A stretch of DNA of 22,089 nt from Dipetalonema caudispina. Taxonomy: Eukaryota > Nematoda > Chromadorea > Rhabditida > Onchocercidae. The DNA lies in assembly GCA_013365325.1 (NCBI GenBank), contig JABVXV010000603.1, positions 1 to 22,089 on the forward strand. Direction: 5' to 3'. Positions within the stretch are counted from its first letter, which is position 1. Every line of letters starts with the position of its first letter. The notes beneath the pieces were generated by a model. That model was not told the origin of the DNA. It was given only the letters and a program-made list of their open reading frames with translations, and searched no databases. Below are positions 10,301-19,434 of the stretch, piece after piece. Made by a program: the position numbers and the translations under genes.

Positions 10301-13300
10301 TGAAAGGGTACTTTGATTTATCATGATCAGATGAATATTAAGCAAACAGTCTCAATTATATGGTTTTTGTGTATCATTAAATACATTAAATAGATTAGCG
10401 ATATGTCTTCTGCTTTGCTGGAATTACCATATATCTGCTATTCAAGAAATCCAGAGCTGTTCTCTTCAATCTGTTGGTTAAACTGTAAGTTCGTCTAGTT
10501 CTGGTCTGACGATATGGGACCAATGAATCCTTTGAGAATTGTCATTTTTCTGGCATTACAGTAAATACAGAATTGTTGGTGATAAGTCTTTTCAGGGACC
10601 CGAACAAGAGGTGGAAGAATGGGAAAATCCTGATCTCGAATTATATAAAGTTACTGATCGATACGGGTTTATGCAGTATGTTTTCCTAATTTGATTCCAG
10701 AATTCCCTTAACATAACATATTTCGTTGATTGATTCAGTGATTTTGATAATATCTGACTAAAATTTACTACTTTGACAATATTTCTTCATACGCAGTTGT
10801 GGAAAATTCGTGAATTTCTTTTCTTTTTTTGAATATTTTAGCAAGGATGTGCAAGAAATCACTGTGCAAGAGTTAGCGGAAAAGAAGCGAATGATAAAAG
10901 AAGTTTCACGTGAACAGAAATGGTTACGGATGATATCGAGATGGAATGATGGGAAGGATGCTAATGATAAGTTGAAGAAACGGCTTTGGAAGGGTGTTCC
11001 TGAAAAATTCAGGTCGTTGGTAAGCTTTTGTAATTCTTTTTTCGCTTACGTCTATAGAGCTTGTTTTGCGAGCCATAAAGGCATAAGTATCATTCTGTAT
11101 ATTCATGGAAAAAATTTACCATCTGAGTCTAAAAAATGTGAAGTATTCAGATATTCTTAGAAAATACCACGAAAATTTATTCTCACAACCTGAAAAGTAG
11201 AATATGCAAAGATATCCAAGAGCTGATGTTAAACGAAACTATATTTTTGGTGAATATCAGAATTTAGATACAGTACTAGTATTATCAAATGCAATGCAGG
11301 CATAAAATTATCCTTCTTACCATTCTTTGAATTCAAAGAATGACTTTCATCCCAGAGAAGCAAGGAATGACTTGTATTTTAACCGTTTATATTACAAGGT
11401 GATATTTTTGTTTGTGACTTTATTGCAGCTTTAGAATGTTATCTTTTTCTCTGCATGATTTCTTTATCTCTAAATAGTCACAAACAAAAATATCACCTTG
11501 CTGGATGAGAGTTGCGGACAGCATTTTTCAGCGGTCATTGCTTGTTCATTAGAGCTTCTTTAATTTCATAGCTTATTCATGATATGAATTATTCGCACGA
11601 ATTTACAGGTATGGGCAAGGTTACTTGAAATTAATCGTTATCGACAGGAACAAAAGAATAATGTTTACCGTGAGTTATTGATGCGTGCTCGGCTGATTTC
11701 GAAAGACATCAAACAGATAGATCTGGATATTAACAGAACATACCGAGATCATTTGGCGTTTCGTCGAAGATATGATGTGAAGTGAGAACTTTCAAATTAG
11801 TTTGATTCTATTAAACTTTGAATTGACTGAATCCTTCAAGTTTGATATTTAGGAATAAGTTTGAAAAAGGTTTGAAACTCAGTTGTTTTTCATCATATTC
11901 AGGCAACAATCTTTATTCAATGTATTAGCTGCATATGCAATGTACAATACGGAAGTGGGTTACTGTCAAGGGATGAGCCAAATAGCAGCGCTTTTTCTGA
12001 TGTATATGGATGAGGAAGATGCATTTTGGTGCTTACATGCATTACTTGTTGATAAAAAACATTCCATGCACGGTAAGGTTATGTGTTATAGCTGCTGTCC
12101 GGAATTAAGCACTATTCAGTCTGTCATATTTAAGTTTTGAAATTTCACTTTTTGAGATTAAATGAAGCGTCACTGAATAGATCGGAAAGCAGATTAGAAA
12201 CCGTAAGTAAATTAATGAATGAATTGCAGGATTTTTTGTTCCTGGCTTCCCGAAATTGGTTCGCTTCCAAACACATTATGAAAAAATATTACAAAAATAC
12301 CTTCCACGCTTAAAAAAGCATTTAGTTAGTTATATTTTTCAAGTACTTTCTTTGACAAACTGTAAATTCTCACTTTTTCTGAATTTCGATATGGTAGAAA
12401 TTTTGAAGGAATGTCTTCACTGACATTTGCTTAAATTCGACTACTTAATATGATATTCCCGCCTTAGTTAATACTATCTTTGTCCAAGATCAACCATCCG
12501 TCAAAATTTCTGCCATCTTTCTTTTTTTGCAGGATAGAGCTGGTATTCCACCAATTTATGTGACAAAGTGGTGGTTTGGCTGTTTCCTTGATCGGGTTCC
12601 ATTTCCGTTAGCACTACGATTATGGGATGTTTTCCTTTTGGAAGGAGATGTGATACTGATTGCTATGGCATATAATATCATGAAAATGCATGAAAGTAAG
12701 TCCATTTATTGTCATTAGCCTTTCGACTTATTTCTAGTTTTTTTCAATAGCCTTTGTAGCTACGAAAAAAAAAAGAATCATTGGGCAACTCCTTTTCTAA
12801 CCATACTGAGTACTATTCTTCATTAAATGTTTTTCGACATTATTGTTATGTTTGTTCGTGTATTTACCTATATTGTTGTCGACAATGTTTTTTAAATCCG
12901 AGATTTAAAATGGCTGCTTAAAGAAATCTTCGTGAAACTTAGATTTGAAATTGTGTACCAGGTTTGGCAAATTTTTTTGACTTATTTCAGAAACGATGCG
13001 CAAATTACAAATGGAGAATTTTATGGAATATATTCAAACTGTTATTGCTCAGGATTTTGGTTTCTCTGATGAAGAAACAATGAAATCATTACAAGATTGT
13101 CTCAGGAAGTTACATGTTCGTTTTCTATTTTGAAATTTTTCAAAAATTTCGGGTTTTCAGTTTTCTTGCATTTTCGTGTAGCTCCTTATTAATTTTGTGT
13201 TTTTTTTCAGTAAAATTAGAGCTTGCATTAAAGGACATTATATTCAGATAAGGTTTATGGTATAAAACCTTTGATGTTTTAGAACGATCGGATGTTGCTA

Positions 13301-16300
13301 CCAGCATCACCGAAATCCGGTGATGCACCAGAAACACCAATGAAACCATTTGGACCTGTTCTTAGTCGTTCGATGATTGATATTCGTTTGGATATTGCTG
13401 AAATACAGAGCCGTTGCTCACGCGCCAACTGTAAGTTCTGGTATTCGACAAAGTATTGAGGTCATGAACCCAATTCTAGCGGTAGGGGGAACGTAGAGTA
13501 GCTTCCGAATTTCAGATTAAAAATTCGAAGTACTTTAGTTTAAGATGTGCTAAAGCATAGTCTTTACTTCGTTTGTTTCGGTTAGTTCAGTTCATTCAGA
13601 ATTTACTTTCAAACCTTTTTTTAGCCGTTGCTGGACGGTCACCGATTGGGGTACGTCGACAACGGTTGCCGCCATCTCCAACACCTCTCTCAAAATACAA
13701 ATTGTCGCAGTTACCACCTCGACATATGGAACCTACTGTGCCGGAAAATTCGCAATCAAGCATCTCTTCAACAAGTACTGTGAAAGACACAGGTTCACGA
13801 GAGCAGCAACAAACAGCAAAAGTTCTCACTGATACAACAAACAATACAAGTTTATCGATACGTCAACCGGAAAGTCGAGAAAGTTTGTCACAAATGCTTC
13901 AACAACAACAACACGTACCAATGCTTGCGAAACGGATTGAAGTGAAAACTACGGGACCACCAATTGTTGAGGAAGTACAGCACGATATACAGATGAATAA
14001 AAGAAACCCATCGCCGTTCCATGTATCATCCCTACCGCGTACAAATAACGAAGGTAATAGTTTTCATTCACTGATAATTCGTTGAAATAGAGCCTTAACC
14101 CTTTTCTTGAGTATATATGATAAAGTAATATATTTTATGTTACTTACCATTAAAGTTATATTATCTCATTCACTGATACTGTATTAAATATAACAGTTCC
14201 TATCTGTTATGCTGAGTTGTAGGAATAGTAACTTATTTTCGTGATATTTGTCTTAAACATCGTGATTTTGTACTTTTTTGGAAATTTTATAGAATTTTTT
14301 GTGTTTCCATTTACTATAATCATTCTCTGTGAAGTTGTTCGTCTTCTTCGCTTTTGTTTTTGAAACTTTACATTTTTAGAAGAGTTCGAATCCAGAAAGC
14401 AGCAGCAACAAAGGCAATTGAGTAAAAGGCCGACAACACTGTCCACAGGGCAACAGATGCGGCAACCAAATTTTCCATCATACAGTACAGCAAAGACAGC
14501 GCAATATTTTGGGGCAGTAGGGAAACAAGAAGTTAGAAATTTATTAAGGTTTTAGTGATAATTTTACGTAACTGTTGAATTTGCATACGATACCATGAAT
14601 TTTCATGGGTCGAACTGGTTGGCGTTAGCGTTTTGCCTGAGCTTAAACATTTTTTTAAAATAATTCGTAGAGCTTGTTTATATTACTGCTGATTTCTAAA
14701 GAATCCTCTCTCAAATTCTACTTTTTTTGCTTGTTCGTAAATAGCAAGTGCAGAACAGTATCGAAAAACGAACCTTTGAATAAGTTAAAAACCAATGTAC
14801 TAAAATTTTGCTTTTCAATATCAAGTGATTCCTACTGTTGTCACTCTGACTGGTAGATGATCGAGGAAAATTGGTTCAAATTTCAGTTTTTCAAATTAAA
14901 ATTTTCAGCTATACCATTTTCCACCTGAGGAGCCACCCGTTGATTATGATAATTCATCCATTTGGGTTCAACCGGGACATTCCTCCGGTTCCAAGCATCC
15001 AATCGCTTCAACAGCTCGTTCGCCTGCCCGTGTCACGTCTTCATTCTTCTGTACTCCTGATAATTTCATTCCCTTAAGGCGAAATGAAGTTGCTCCTGAT
15101 GACTATGTATCTGGACTTTGCGAATCAGATCATATTAAATCTAAATCCAGGTCTTTTCCAAATTTATTTTTAAAATTTAAGGTCTGAATCAAAAAAATCA
15201 ATGACTTATATTCCATATTGATGACTTATTTATTCTATGTATTGCCAATCGTAACTGAACTGATCATAACCGTATTAGAAAAATATAACACATATTTAAG
15301 TTCTACTCATTATTACTTTCTCTGCATTTTCATGTTTAATATCAATTTGTAGTATTTTATAAAATATGCAAACAAGTTAATTACTACTTTTTTTAGAAAA
15401 AATATTTTCAATAACTTTACATCTCTTCTGCTTGCAAGATTTTATCACTAATGTTTACGCTTTCCTTATTTCCTTTGCAGAAGCCAATCTGACGATGAGG
15501 AGATCTCCCGACAGGTATTTCGGCTTACACATCGTGGTAGCTTTTATGACAATGTACCGTCATCCGCACTAAATTGTTCAAGTACAAGTGAATTATCACA
15601 GATGAAATTAACCGATGATCAAGAGCGTATCAATGGTGGCGTGATTTTTGGGGCTCGTGCTGGAAACAGCTCGCTGAATAGACGATATAAACGCACGTCT
15701 AACAGTTCAGCATTACAGGAAAGTAAGCCTGAGCAACGAATTACTGAAGTAAGGTTACACTAACTTTTTATTGTGATAAGGTTAAACACTTAACAGTAGG
15801 GTAGTAGTTTTCCTTTTATTGTCGAGTTGAGAATTTCTCTTGCCTGATACTAAAATAAAACTGCTATGATTAACACGAATTAAACATCCATTAGGGTACA
15901 ATTAATCTTATATGGAAGTTTATTGCTCTTACAGTTTGAAACAGCTGAAACTCAATTAGTTATTGTTATGATCTTTATAATGTTTTTTCGGTATAGATCC
16001 CAGACCTCTAAATCTGCGGTTGGGGTAAAGAAATGACTTGAAATCAATGTTTCTATTTCCGAAATGTTTTTTTGTAGATCGAAACACGAGTGGTTCAGTT
16101 ACCGAATAATGTAACTTGTGTAAGAGTTGGTGATACCATAGATAGTATGTCATCATCACTTCAGCAACGAGAGCATTATAATGTTCCAGTGAAGTATGTC
16201 ACTATACTTACTTCGAAATCGTGTTAAGTAATATTTCGAAAAATAGTGATTGTCAATGAATAAAGAAATAGATTAGTGATGTGGGTAAAATTAAAGAATA

Positions 16301-16998
16301 TTATTCAACTATAGATGCTTCCAGTAATTGTGTTGCAACCTATTTATAATAGTGAAATTTATAATTTTAATCACTTATTTATGATCCACGGTTATGAGGC
16401 CAAGAAACGACATTCTTTCATCACCGTTCTGTAGGAAGAATGGGGAGAAGGAAGAGGAGAAGGGGAGTATGTGCAACATCACAGAATAAAAGGGATGGTG
16501 GAAGATATTTTGAAGGTCTTCAGTTACGATTTGTATTTATGTGTGATAAAAATTCACAAAAAGTTTTAATTGCATATGCAGTTGAGGAAAAGGTTATCGC
16601 TTCCAAAGAATATTTTGTTTCTTCTTCTATTCTTAATTTTCTACGATATATTGGGAGAAATTTGATTACTATCAGAGCTTGTTATATCTGTTAATCAAGT
16701 ATATTTTAATTCTAGGAGAGAAGTGTATGATACGCGGACAGCTGCCGATCGTGGTGACTATGACACTCGTCATAGTAATACCAATGATTTACAACTTCAT
16801 CGTCGTCGCCACTATCCGTCTAATGCAATGAGCGGATATTCACGACATGATCAACCACATTTTCCAACGAAACCGAACCAGCTGGGAGCTGTTCACTGTG
16901 AACGTAATACTTATATCACTAATGATAGACAGTCATCGGAACGACGTCCTCTGCGTATTCGATCTGACCACTATCAGTACTATACTGATAAAGGTTAA
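4319..16998 (+). CDS. USP6NL: USP6NL/RN-tre-like TBC-domain Rab GTPase-activating protein
   Basis: Family role: RN-tre proteins speed GTP hydrolysis by Rab5-type GTPases in endocytosis and bind Eps8. Spliced model: join(4319-4331,4500-4619,10201-10307,10596-10675,10842-11019,11609-11781,11903-12072,12230-12324,12533-12695,12991-13115,13283-13430,13625-14053,14380-14516,14909-15150,15481-15748,16078-16193,16716-16998). It is 948 residues, or 953 if exon 13 ends at 14531; all phases agree. Residues 1-106 are acidic then conserved (YKVTDRYGF near 97-105). The TBC domain spans about 154-362, with IxxDxxR at 203-209 (Arg209) and YxQ at 244-246 (Gln246). Residues 409-948 are low-complexity, Q/S/T/P-rich, with PPVDY (PxxDY) at 655-659. 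Vertebrate USP6NL is near 830 residues, so this tail is somewhat longer. Introns 12-15 (about 326-392 bases each) hold nothing I can name. The family call is firm; the N-terminus and tail joins are less so. Confidence 0.92.
4500..4619 (+). CDS. USP6NL: RabGAP coding exon 2
   Basis: Follows TTACAG and ends at donor GTATGT (4620). It encodes a threonine run, an internal Met at 4523-4525 that could be the true start, and an acidic stretch ([11 protein letters not shown]). It leaves phase 1, which exon 3 completes with AG to give Glu. This segment is not conserved with vertebrate USP6NL as I recall it, so it rests on splice signals and frame. Confidence 0.75.
6677..6697. repeat. poly-A run (21 A)
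   Basis: Uninterrupted run of 21 A inside intron 2. No flanking duplication or coding remnant was seen that would make it the tail of a retroposed copy. Confidence 0.9.
8216..8253. repeat. bulged hairpin in intron 2
   Basis: Outer arms TCAGCCGAT and ATTGGCTGA pair over nine positions with one G-T pair. Inside them GAGCTG and CAGCTC pair perfectly around a three-base ATA loop. A five-base bulge (ATTTG) separates the stems on the left side. It is shorter than a usual pre-microRNA, so its function is open. Confidence 0.6.
10201..10307 (+). CDS. USP6NL: RabGAP coding exon 3
   Basis: Follows a strong poly-T CAG acceptor and ends before GTACTT. It encodes an acidic Ser/Glu-rich segment then QIVEKYER, which resembles the 'IVAKYDRG' region at the vertebrate N-terminus. 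Start phase 1, end phase 0. Confidence 0.85.
10596..10675 (+). CDS. USP6NL: RabGAP coding exon 4 (conserved N-terminal block)
   Basis: Encodes [13 protein letters not shown] then [11 protein letters not shown], closely matching the 'YKVTDRFGFLH' block just before the TBC domain of vertebrate USP6NL. The donor is GTATGT at 10676; the last two bases CA plus C from exon 5 give His, as in the family. Confidence 0.93.
10842..11019 (+). CDS. USP6NL: RabGAP coding exon 5 (linker helix and start of TBC domain)
   Basis: Encodes residues 107-166. The segment [11 protein letters not shown] matches the conserved pre-TBC helix (vertebrate 'TTKWLKMLKGW'), and [13 protein letters not shown] opens the TBC domain. 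The acceptor is TTTTAG and the donor GTAAGC (11020). Reading through the donor continues open to 11160, but that part does not resemble the family. Confidence 0.95.
11321..11342. repeat. 22-bp perfect palindrome
   Basis: CATTCTTTGAA is followed at once by its exact reverse complement TTCAAAGAATG, with an EcoRI site (GAATTC) at the centre. The flanking bases do not extend the symmetry. Confidence 0.95.
11395..11500. repeat. 25-bp perfect inverted repeat with 56-base spacer
   Basis: The arm at 11395-11419 starts CAAGGTGATATTTTTG; the arm at 11476-11500 is its exact reverse complement, ending CAAAAATATCACCTTG. The spacer is 11420-11475, with further short pairing inside (TTTAGA against TCTAAA). 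No target duplication flanks the arms (left ATTA, right CTGG), so a recent DNA-transposon insertion is not evident. Confidence 0.95.
11609..11781 (+). CDS. USP6NL: RabGAP coding exon 6 (arginine finger)
   Basis: Encodes [12 protein letters not shown] through RRYDVK. It contains [12 protein letters not shown], the IxxDxxR motif whose Arg209 is the predicted catalytic arginine finger. The donor GTGAGA at 11782 leaves AA, which exon 7 completes to Lys before QQSLFNVL. Confidence 0.97.
11903..12072 (+). CDS. USP6NL: RabGAP coding exon 7 (glutamine finger)
   Basis: Encodes [20 protein letters not shown] then [15 protein letters not shown], nearly identical to the vertebrate family block. YCQ is the YxQ motif supplying the catalytic glutamine (Gln246). 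The donor GTAAGG at 12073 leaves phase 1. Confidence 0.97.
12230..12324 (+). CDS. USP6NL: RabGAP coding exon 8
   Basis: Encodes [20 protein letters not shown] then [11 protein letters not shown], matching the family's 'GFPKLLRFQ' helix region. The phase-consistent donor is GTTAGT at 12325, with T instead of the usual A or G at the third base. Reading on from it soon reaches stops, so splicing here is needed. Confidence 0.92.
12533..12695 (+). CDS. USP6NL: RabGAP coding exon 9 (end of TBC domain)
   Basis: Encodes [20 protein letters not shown] then [19 protein letters not shown], the conserved KWFFQCFLDR...LRIWDIY...EG block that ends TBC domains. The donor is GTAAGT at 12696 and the acceptor TTTTTTTGCAG. 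Confidence 0.97.
12991..13115 (+). CDS. USP6NL: RabGAP coding exon 10 (post-TBC helices)
   Basis: Encodes [20 protein letters not shown] then [20 protein letters not shown], matching the region after the TBC domain in vertebrate USP6NL ('MEELVEFFQ...KDFFFEDD'). The donor GTTCGT is weak, but it is the only GT that keeps the frame before a nearby TGA. Confidence 0.88.
13283..13430 (+). CDS. USP6NL: RabGAP coding exon 11
   Basis: Encodes [20 protein letters not shown] and a helix-like segment rich in Ile, Asp and Arg. Acceptor GTTTTAG, donor GTAAGT (13431). This starts the part of the protein that is not recognisably conserved outside nematodes. Confidence 0.88.
13625..14053 (+). CDS. USP6NL: RabGAP coding exon 12 (disordered tail)
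   Basis: The longest exon, residues 458-601. It is rich in Ser, Thr, Gln and Pro, with basic-proline stretches ([18 protein letters not shown]) that could bind SH3 domains and a QQQQ run. Acceptor TTTTTTTAG, donor GTAATA. The frame is open well past chance length and joins in phase on both sides. Confidence 0.88.
14380..14516 (+). CDS. USP6NL: RabGAP coding exon 13 (two possible ends)
   Basis: Encodes [17 protein letters not shown] then a Ser/Thr/Gln-rich stretch. To join exon 14 in frame it must end in phase 0. Two donors do so: GTAGGG at 14517, taken here, and GTTAGA at 14532, which adds VGKQE. If the intron is retained, a TAG at 14553-14555 would end the protein at 658 residues, without the PxxDY tail. 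Confidence 0.7.
14909..15150 (+). CDS. USP6NL: RabGAP coding exon 14 (PxxDY motif)
   Basis: Encodes [20 protein letters not shown] at its start, so PPVDY (14933-14947) fits the PxxDY consensus for Eps8-type SH3 domains. The rest is Ser/Pro-rich. The acceptor ATTTTCAG is strong; the donor GTCTTT (15151) is weak but phase 2 fits exon 15. A second AG upstream (ending 14886) would bring in a stop in this frame. Confidence 0.82.
15481..15748 (+). CDS. USP6NL: RabGAP coding exon 15
   Basis: Encodes [20 protein letters not shown] and a Ser/Asn-rich stretch. SQSDDEE looks like a casein kinase 2 target cluster. The acceptor is CCTTTGCAG and the donor GTAAGG at 15749; the join to exon 16 is phase 0. 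Confidence 0.85.
16078..16193 (+). CDS. USP6NL: RabGAP coding exon 16
   Basis: Encodes [20 protein letters not shown] and [15 protein letters not shown]. Acceptor TTTTTTTGTAG, donor GTATGT at 16194. It leaves AA, completed to Lys by exon 17 (or by a possible optional exon at 16435). Confidence 0.85.
16194..16715 (+). other. intron 16 with a possible 32-base optional exon
   Basis: Donor GTATGT, acceptor TTCTAG. At 16435-16466 a segment flanked by CTGTAG and GTATGT reads in phase from exon 16 ([11 protein letters not shown]). Including it would shift exon 17 into another frame. The rest shows no signal. Confidence 0.6.
16716..16998 (+). CDS. USP6NL: RabGAP last coding exon 17
   Basis: Encodes a His/Tyr/Arg-rich tail ([20 protein letters not shown] and on) ending ...YQYYTDKG then TAA at 16996-16998. 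The frame is open for 94 codons from the acceptor. The last codons contain GGTTAA, which could serve as a weak donor, but no following exon was found, so the TAA is taken as the end. Confidence 0.85.
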
Positions 16999-18360
16999 TT
17001 TATTTTTCCTTTTTTTGAAATACATAGTACATTACAAATTGTATCACAGATCATGGCATGTTCTGTTTTGCTGTATGTGCCATAAATTTTTTCACAATTA
17101 AAGCATGTAAATGATTTTGTCGAACTTCGAAAGGTCGAATTTAACAGAATGTTTATTGATTGTAATTTAAAATTGCTTCTCTTAGTCCATTGTTGTTCCA
17201 TACAGTTGCTTTTATTTCACTTCACTTTAACTGCTTTCATTTTCTTCTTAGCATTTCGCATTAACTAAATTAGCGCTAGTAGGTTATTTAATATATTCTT
17301 AATATCTGTCTTCATTATGTGATCTAGGAAGTTATGCATATTTTATGAGGAAGTTTAGGACCTTCATGGGTCCTTCAAATTTTGTAAACAGCTGCATTTA
17401 TTTAATTCTAGCTAATGCATTTACGCTTCTGTACGATATAGATGCAAATGCAAACTGAATTTTAACGTTTTCTTCTATCTTATGTCCTTATATTAAAGTT
17501 TCAAATTCATTCCTCTCCCTTGCCTGTTACCACCATCTCATGTCAGGGGAACATTTTCCAAGAAATGTCAAATTATTTCAGTGTGAAAAAATTATATTTT
17601 TTGCTTAGTAACATTTTAACTGAAATTTCTGTCCTTCCCTCTGCGGAGAATGATTCAAAATTCGTCGAGGTCATCATCATCCATTGTCTATTTGGCATTG
17701 GTTTAGGAAATTTGATTACGGCCATTATCTTGAATTGTAATTCATCTTGTTCAATCCATTATGCCCGTATATTCAGTTCAGTGCATCTCCTACTGTTAGT
17801 ATAATTGTATATAAATCTGTGGATATCCGTTGAAAGAGTGCCAAAAAATGTTTTAGTCTTTACTACCACTCTACGGGATTATTAGTATTTGAAATGGTAG
17901 ACGGGCTATGCTTTTTTTATCTTTTCCTTTTTGTCAAAATTGGATTTGGTAAATCCTGTGAAATTAAATGGTGAAGTCTTTCGTTAATTTTGGTTGCAAC
18001 ATTTTCCATATAATGTAGACATACTGTGATACGGTAAAGCATACTTCATATTCAACTAATTTCTGACCTACAAATTTGTAGTAAAACACTATGATCGCGA
18101 TAAGAAATGAATCTTTCTTATTTTTGTTTGGAGGATTATTCTTGCTATTGATTAACTGATCAAATAAGTGATATAAATGTTTTATCATTGTGTACTATCT
18201 AGTGTTAATAGTAGCTGTACTGAAGATATCTGGTTTCGAATATTAATTGAACTGAAATAGTCAGTTAACAGTGTAACGAATACCATTGTGAATCATTTGG
18301 AGACATGATATCAGTTCAATTATAGTTAGATGTTATGCTGCAATAAATGTTTAATTAGTT
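16999..18360 (+). other. probable 3' UTR of the RabGAP gene
   Basis: No splice-flanked coding segment is seen. The first clear AATAAA after the stop is at 18342-18347, so the 3' UTR would be about 1.35 kb unless a variant signal is used earlier. Open frames at 17520-17804 (+) and 17964-18188 (-) resemble no protein I know and look like chance. Confidence 0.5.
18342..18347 (+). terminator. candidate poly-A signal of the RabGAP gene
   Basis: AATAAA followed by a T/G-containing stretch (TGTTTAATTAG). It is the first canonical hexamer after the stop at 16998. Earlier variant hexamers cannot be excluded. Confidence 0.5.
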
Positions 18361-18901
18361 ATGATGTTTCGAACTTCTGTAACTACTATATTTGATATTT
18401 TAACGATTATAACATAGATAATTTTATGTATACAAACGAAACACGAAACTATGAGATGATAAACTATGTACTGTGCAAGATGCAAGATGGATATATATTA
18501 TATATGTTCTTTTGAACAAGAAGTACAAATTTGAAAAACAACACGAGATGTGTGATAGTCGCATATTCAGCATGGAATATTTCATATATTGTGTCAAATG
18601 ATTTTTTTTTTTTTGGCTCTGATAAATAAAATTCAGTTAAGCAAAAAAAAAAAAGGATCATAAATCAAATTATTAAAATTTCATAAAAAATAAGCAAATT
18701 TCCTAATTCAATTAAATATAAACCATACTGAAAATTCATTTTTAAAATGTTTTTTTTAAAAACAAAAAAAAAAAAATTTATAGAAAAAAAAAAGGAAAGG
18801 CGTAACAGTTTCATTTTTTTTTTTTTTTTATTTAAAAAATCCAATCTTTTTGGCGGAACAAGAAGAGGAAAAAATTGAAGAAAAGATGATTCTTATCATA
18901 C

Positions 18902-18904
<3 letters not shown>

Positions 18905-18936
<32 letters not shown>
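18905..18936. repeat. poly-T run (32 T)
   Basis: The longest homopolymer in the window, 32 uninterrupted T, at the end of a series of shorter A and T runs from about 18601. The true length may differ because such runs are error-prone. Confidence 0.95.
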
Positions 18937-18939
<3 letters not shown>

Positions 18940-19428
18940 TGAAGGAAATAAAAACAAACATAAAGGATGATAAAATAAACAATATTTCATTTTAAAAATA
19001 AGCATGTATTTTATACATATGCTTTTTATCTAAAGACAACCCGCAATAATCTTTTTCACCTGTAGTGAAATGTTACAAATATAAAAAGACATTGAAAATA
19101 ATTCATATATTTATTGATAAGATAAAGATAAGATAAGCAGACTCACTAGCAGATAAGATTAAATGGAATAATTATAGGAAGCAAAAAGTGAGAAAATACG
19201 AAATTTTTATCAATTGATACTATTATATGATAAATATGACTAGATAACTTTTAGAAATCATTTTCAAATTTTTCTAATATCAATTATTCGTCAGACTGAA
19301 ACATATTGGAGTAAAGAGGAAAAGATGATATTGGTGATAATAATAATTAATCAGAATGATAAATGTAATAATTATAGGCAGTGAGAAAGATGAATGCGAT
19401 ATTTTGAACTTCTTAAATTTTATTCATT

Positions 19429-19434
19429 CCTGCA
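19429..19434 (-). terminator. candidate poly-A signal of the minus-strand gene
   Basis: TTTATT on the plus strand reads AATAAA on the minus strand. It lies about 470 bases past the proposed minus-strand stop at 19902. It is one of few canonical hexamers there; another candidate is near 19109. Confidence 0.35.

Larger units (their letters stand above)
11020..11608 (+). other. intron 5 with two perfect inverted repeats
   Basis: Donor GTAAGC, acceptor TTTACAG. It holds a 22-base perfect palindrome (11321-11342), a pair of direct AATGACTT copies close behind it, and a 25-base perfect inverted repeat with a 56-base spacer (11395-11500). No protein-coding content is visible beyond the read-through of exon 5. 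Confidence 0.9.

Noticed and set aside
11020..11160. Extension of exon 5 through its donor
   Set aside because: The strong GTAAGC donor and exact family match of the spliced product (RSL-VWARLLE) show it is intron.
11395..11500. Tc1/mariner-type element bounded by the 25-bp arms
   Set aside because: The arms do not start CAGT and no TA duplication flanks both sides; there is no transposase.
13140..13349. Minus-strand frame overlapping exon 11
   Set aside because: Shadow of the plus-strand coding exon; no splice or start evidence.
13596..13844. Minus-strand frame opposite exon 12
   Set aside because: Antisense shadow of a long coding exon.
17520..17804. 94-codon frame after the RabGAP stop
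   Set aside because: TTG start, no similarity, lies in the probable 3' UTR; no acceptor joins it to exon 17 in frame.
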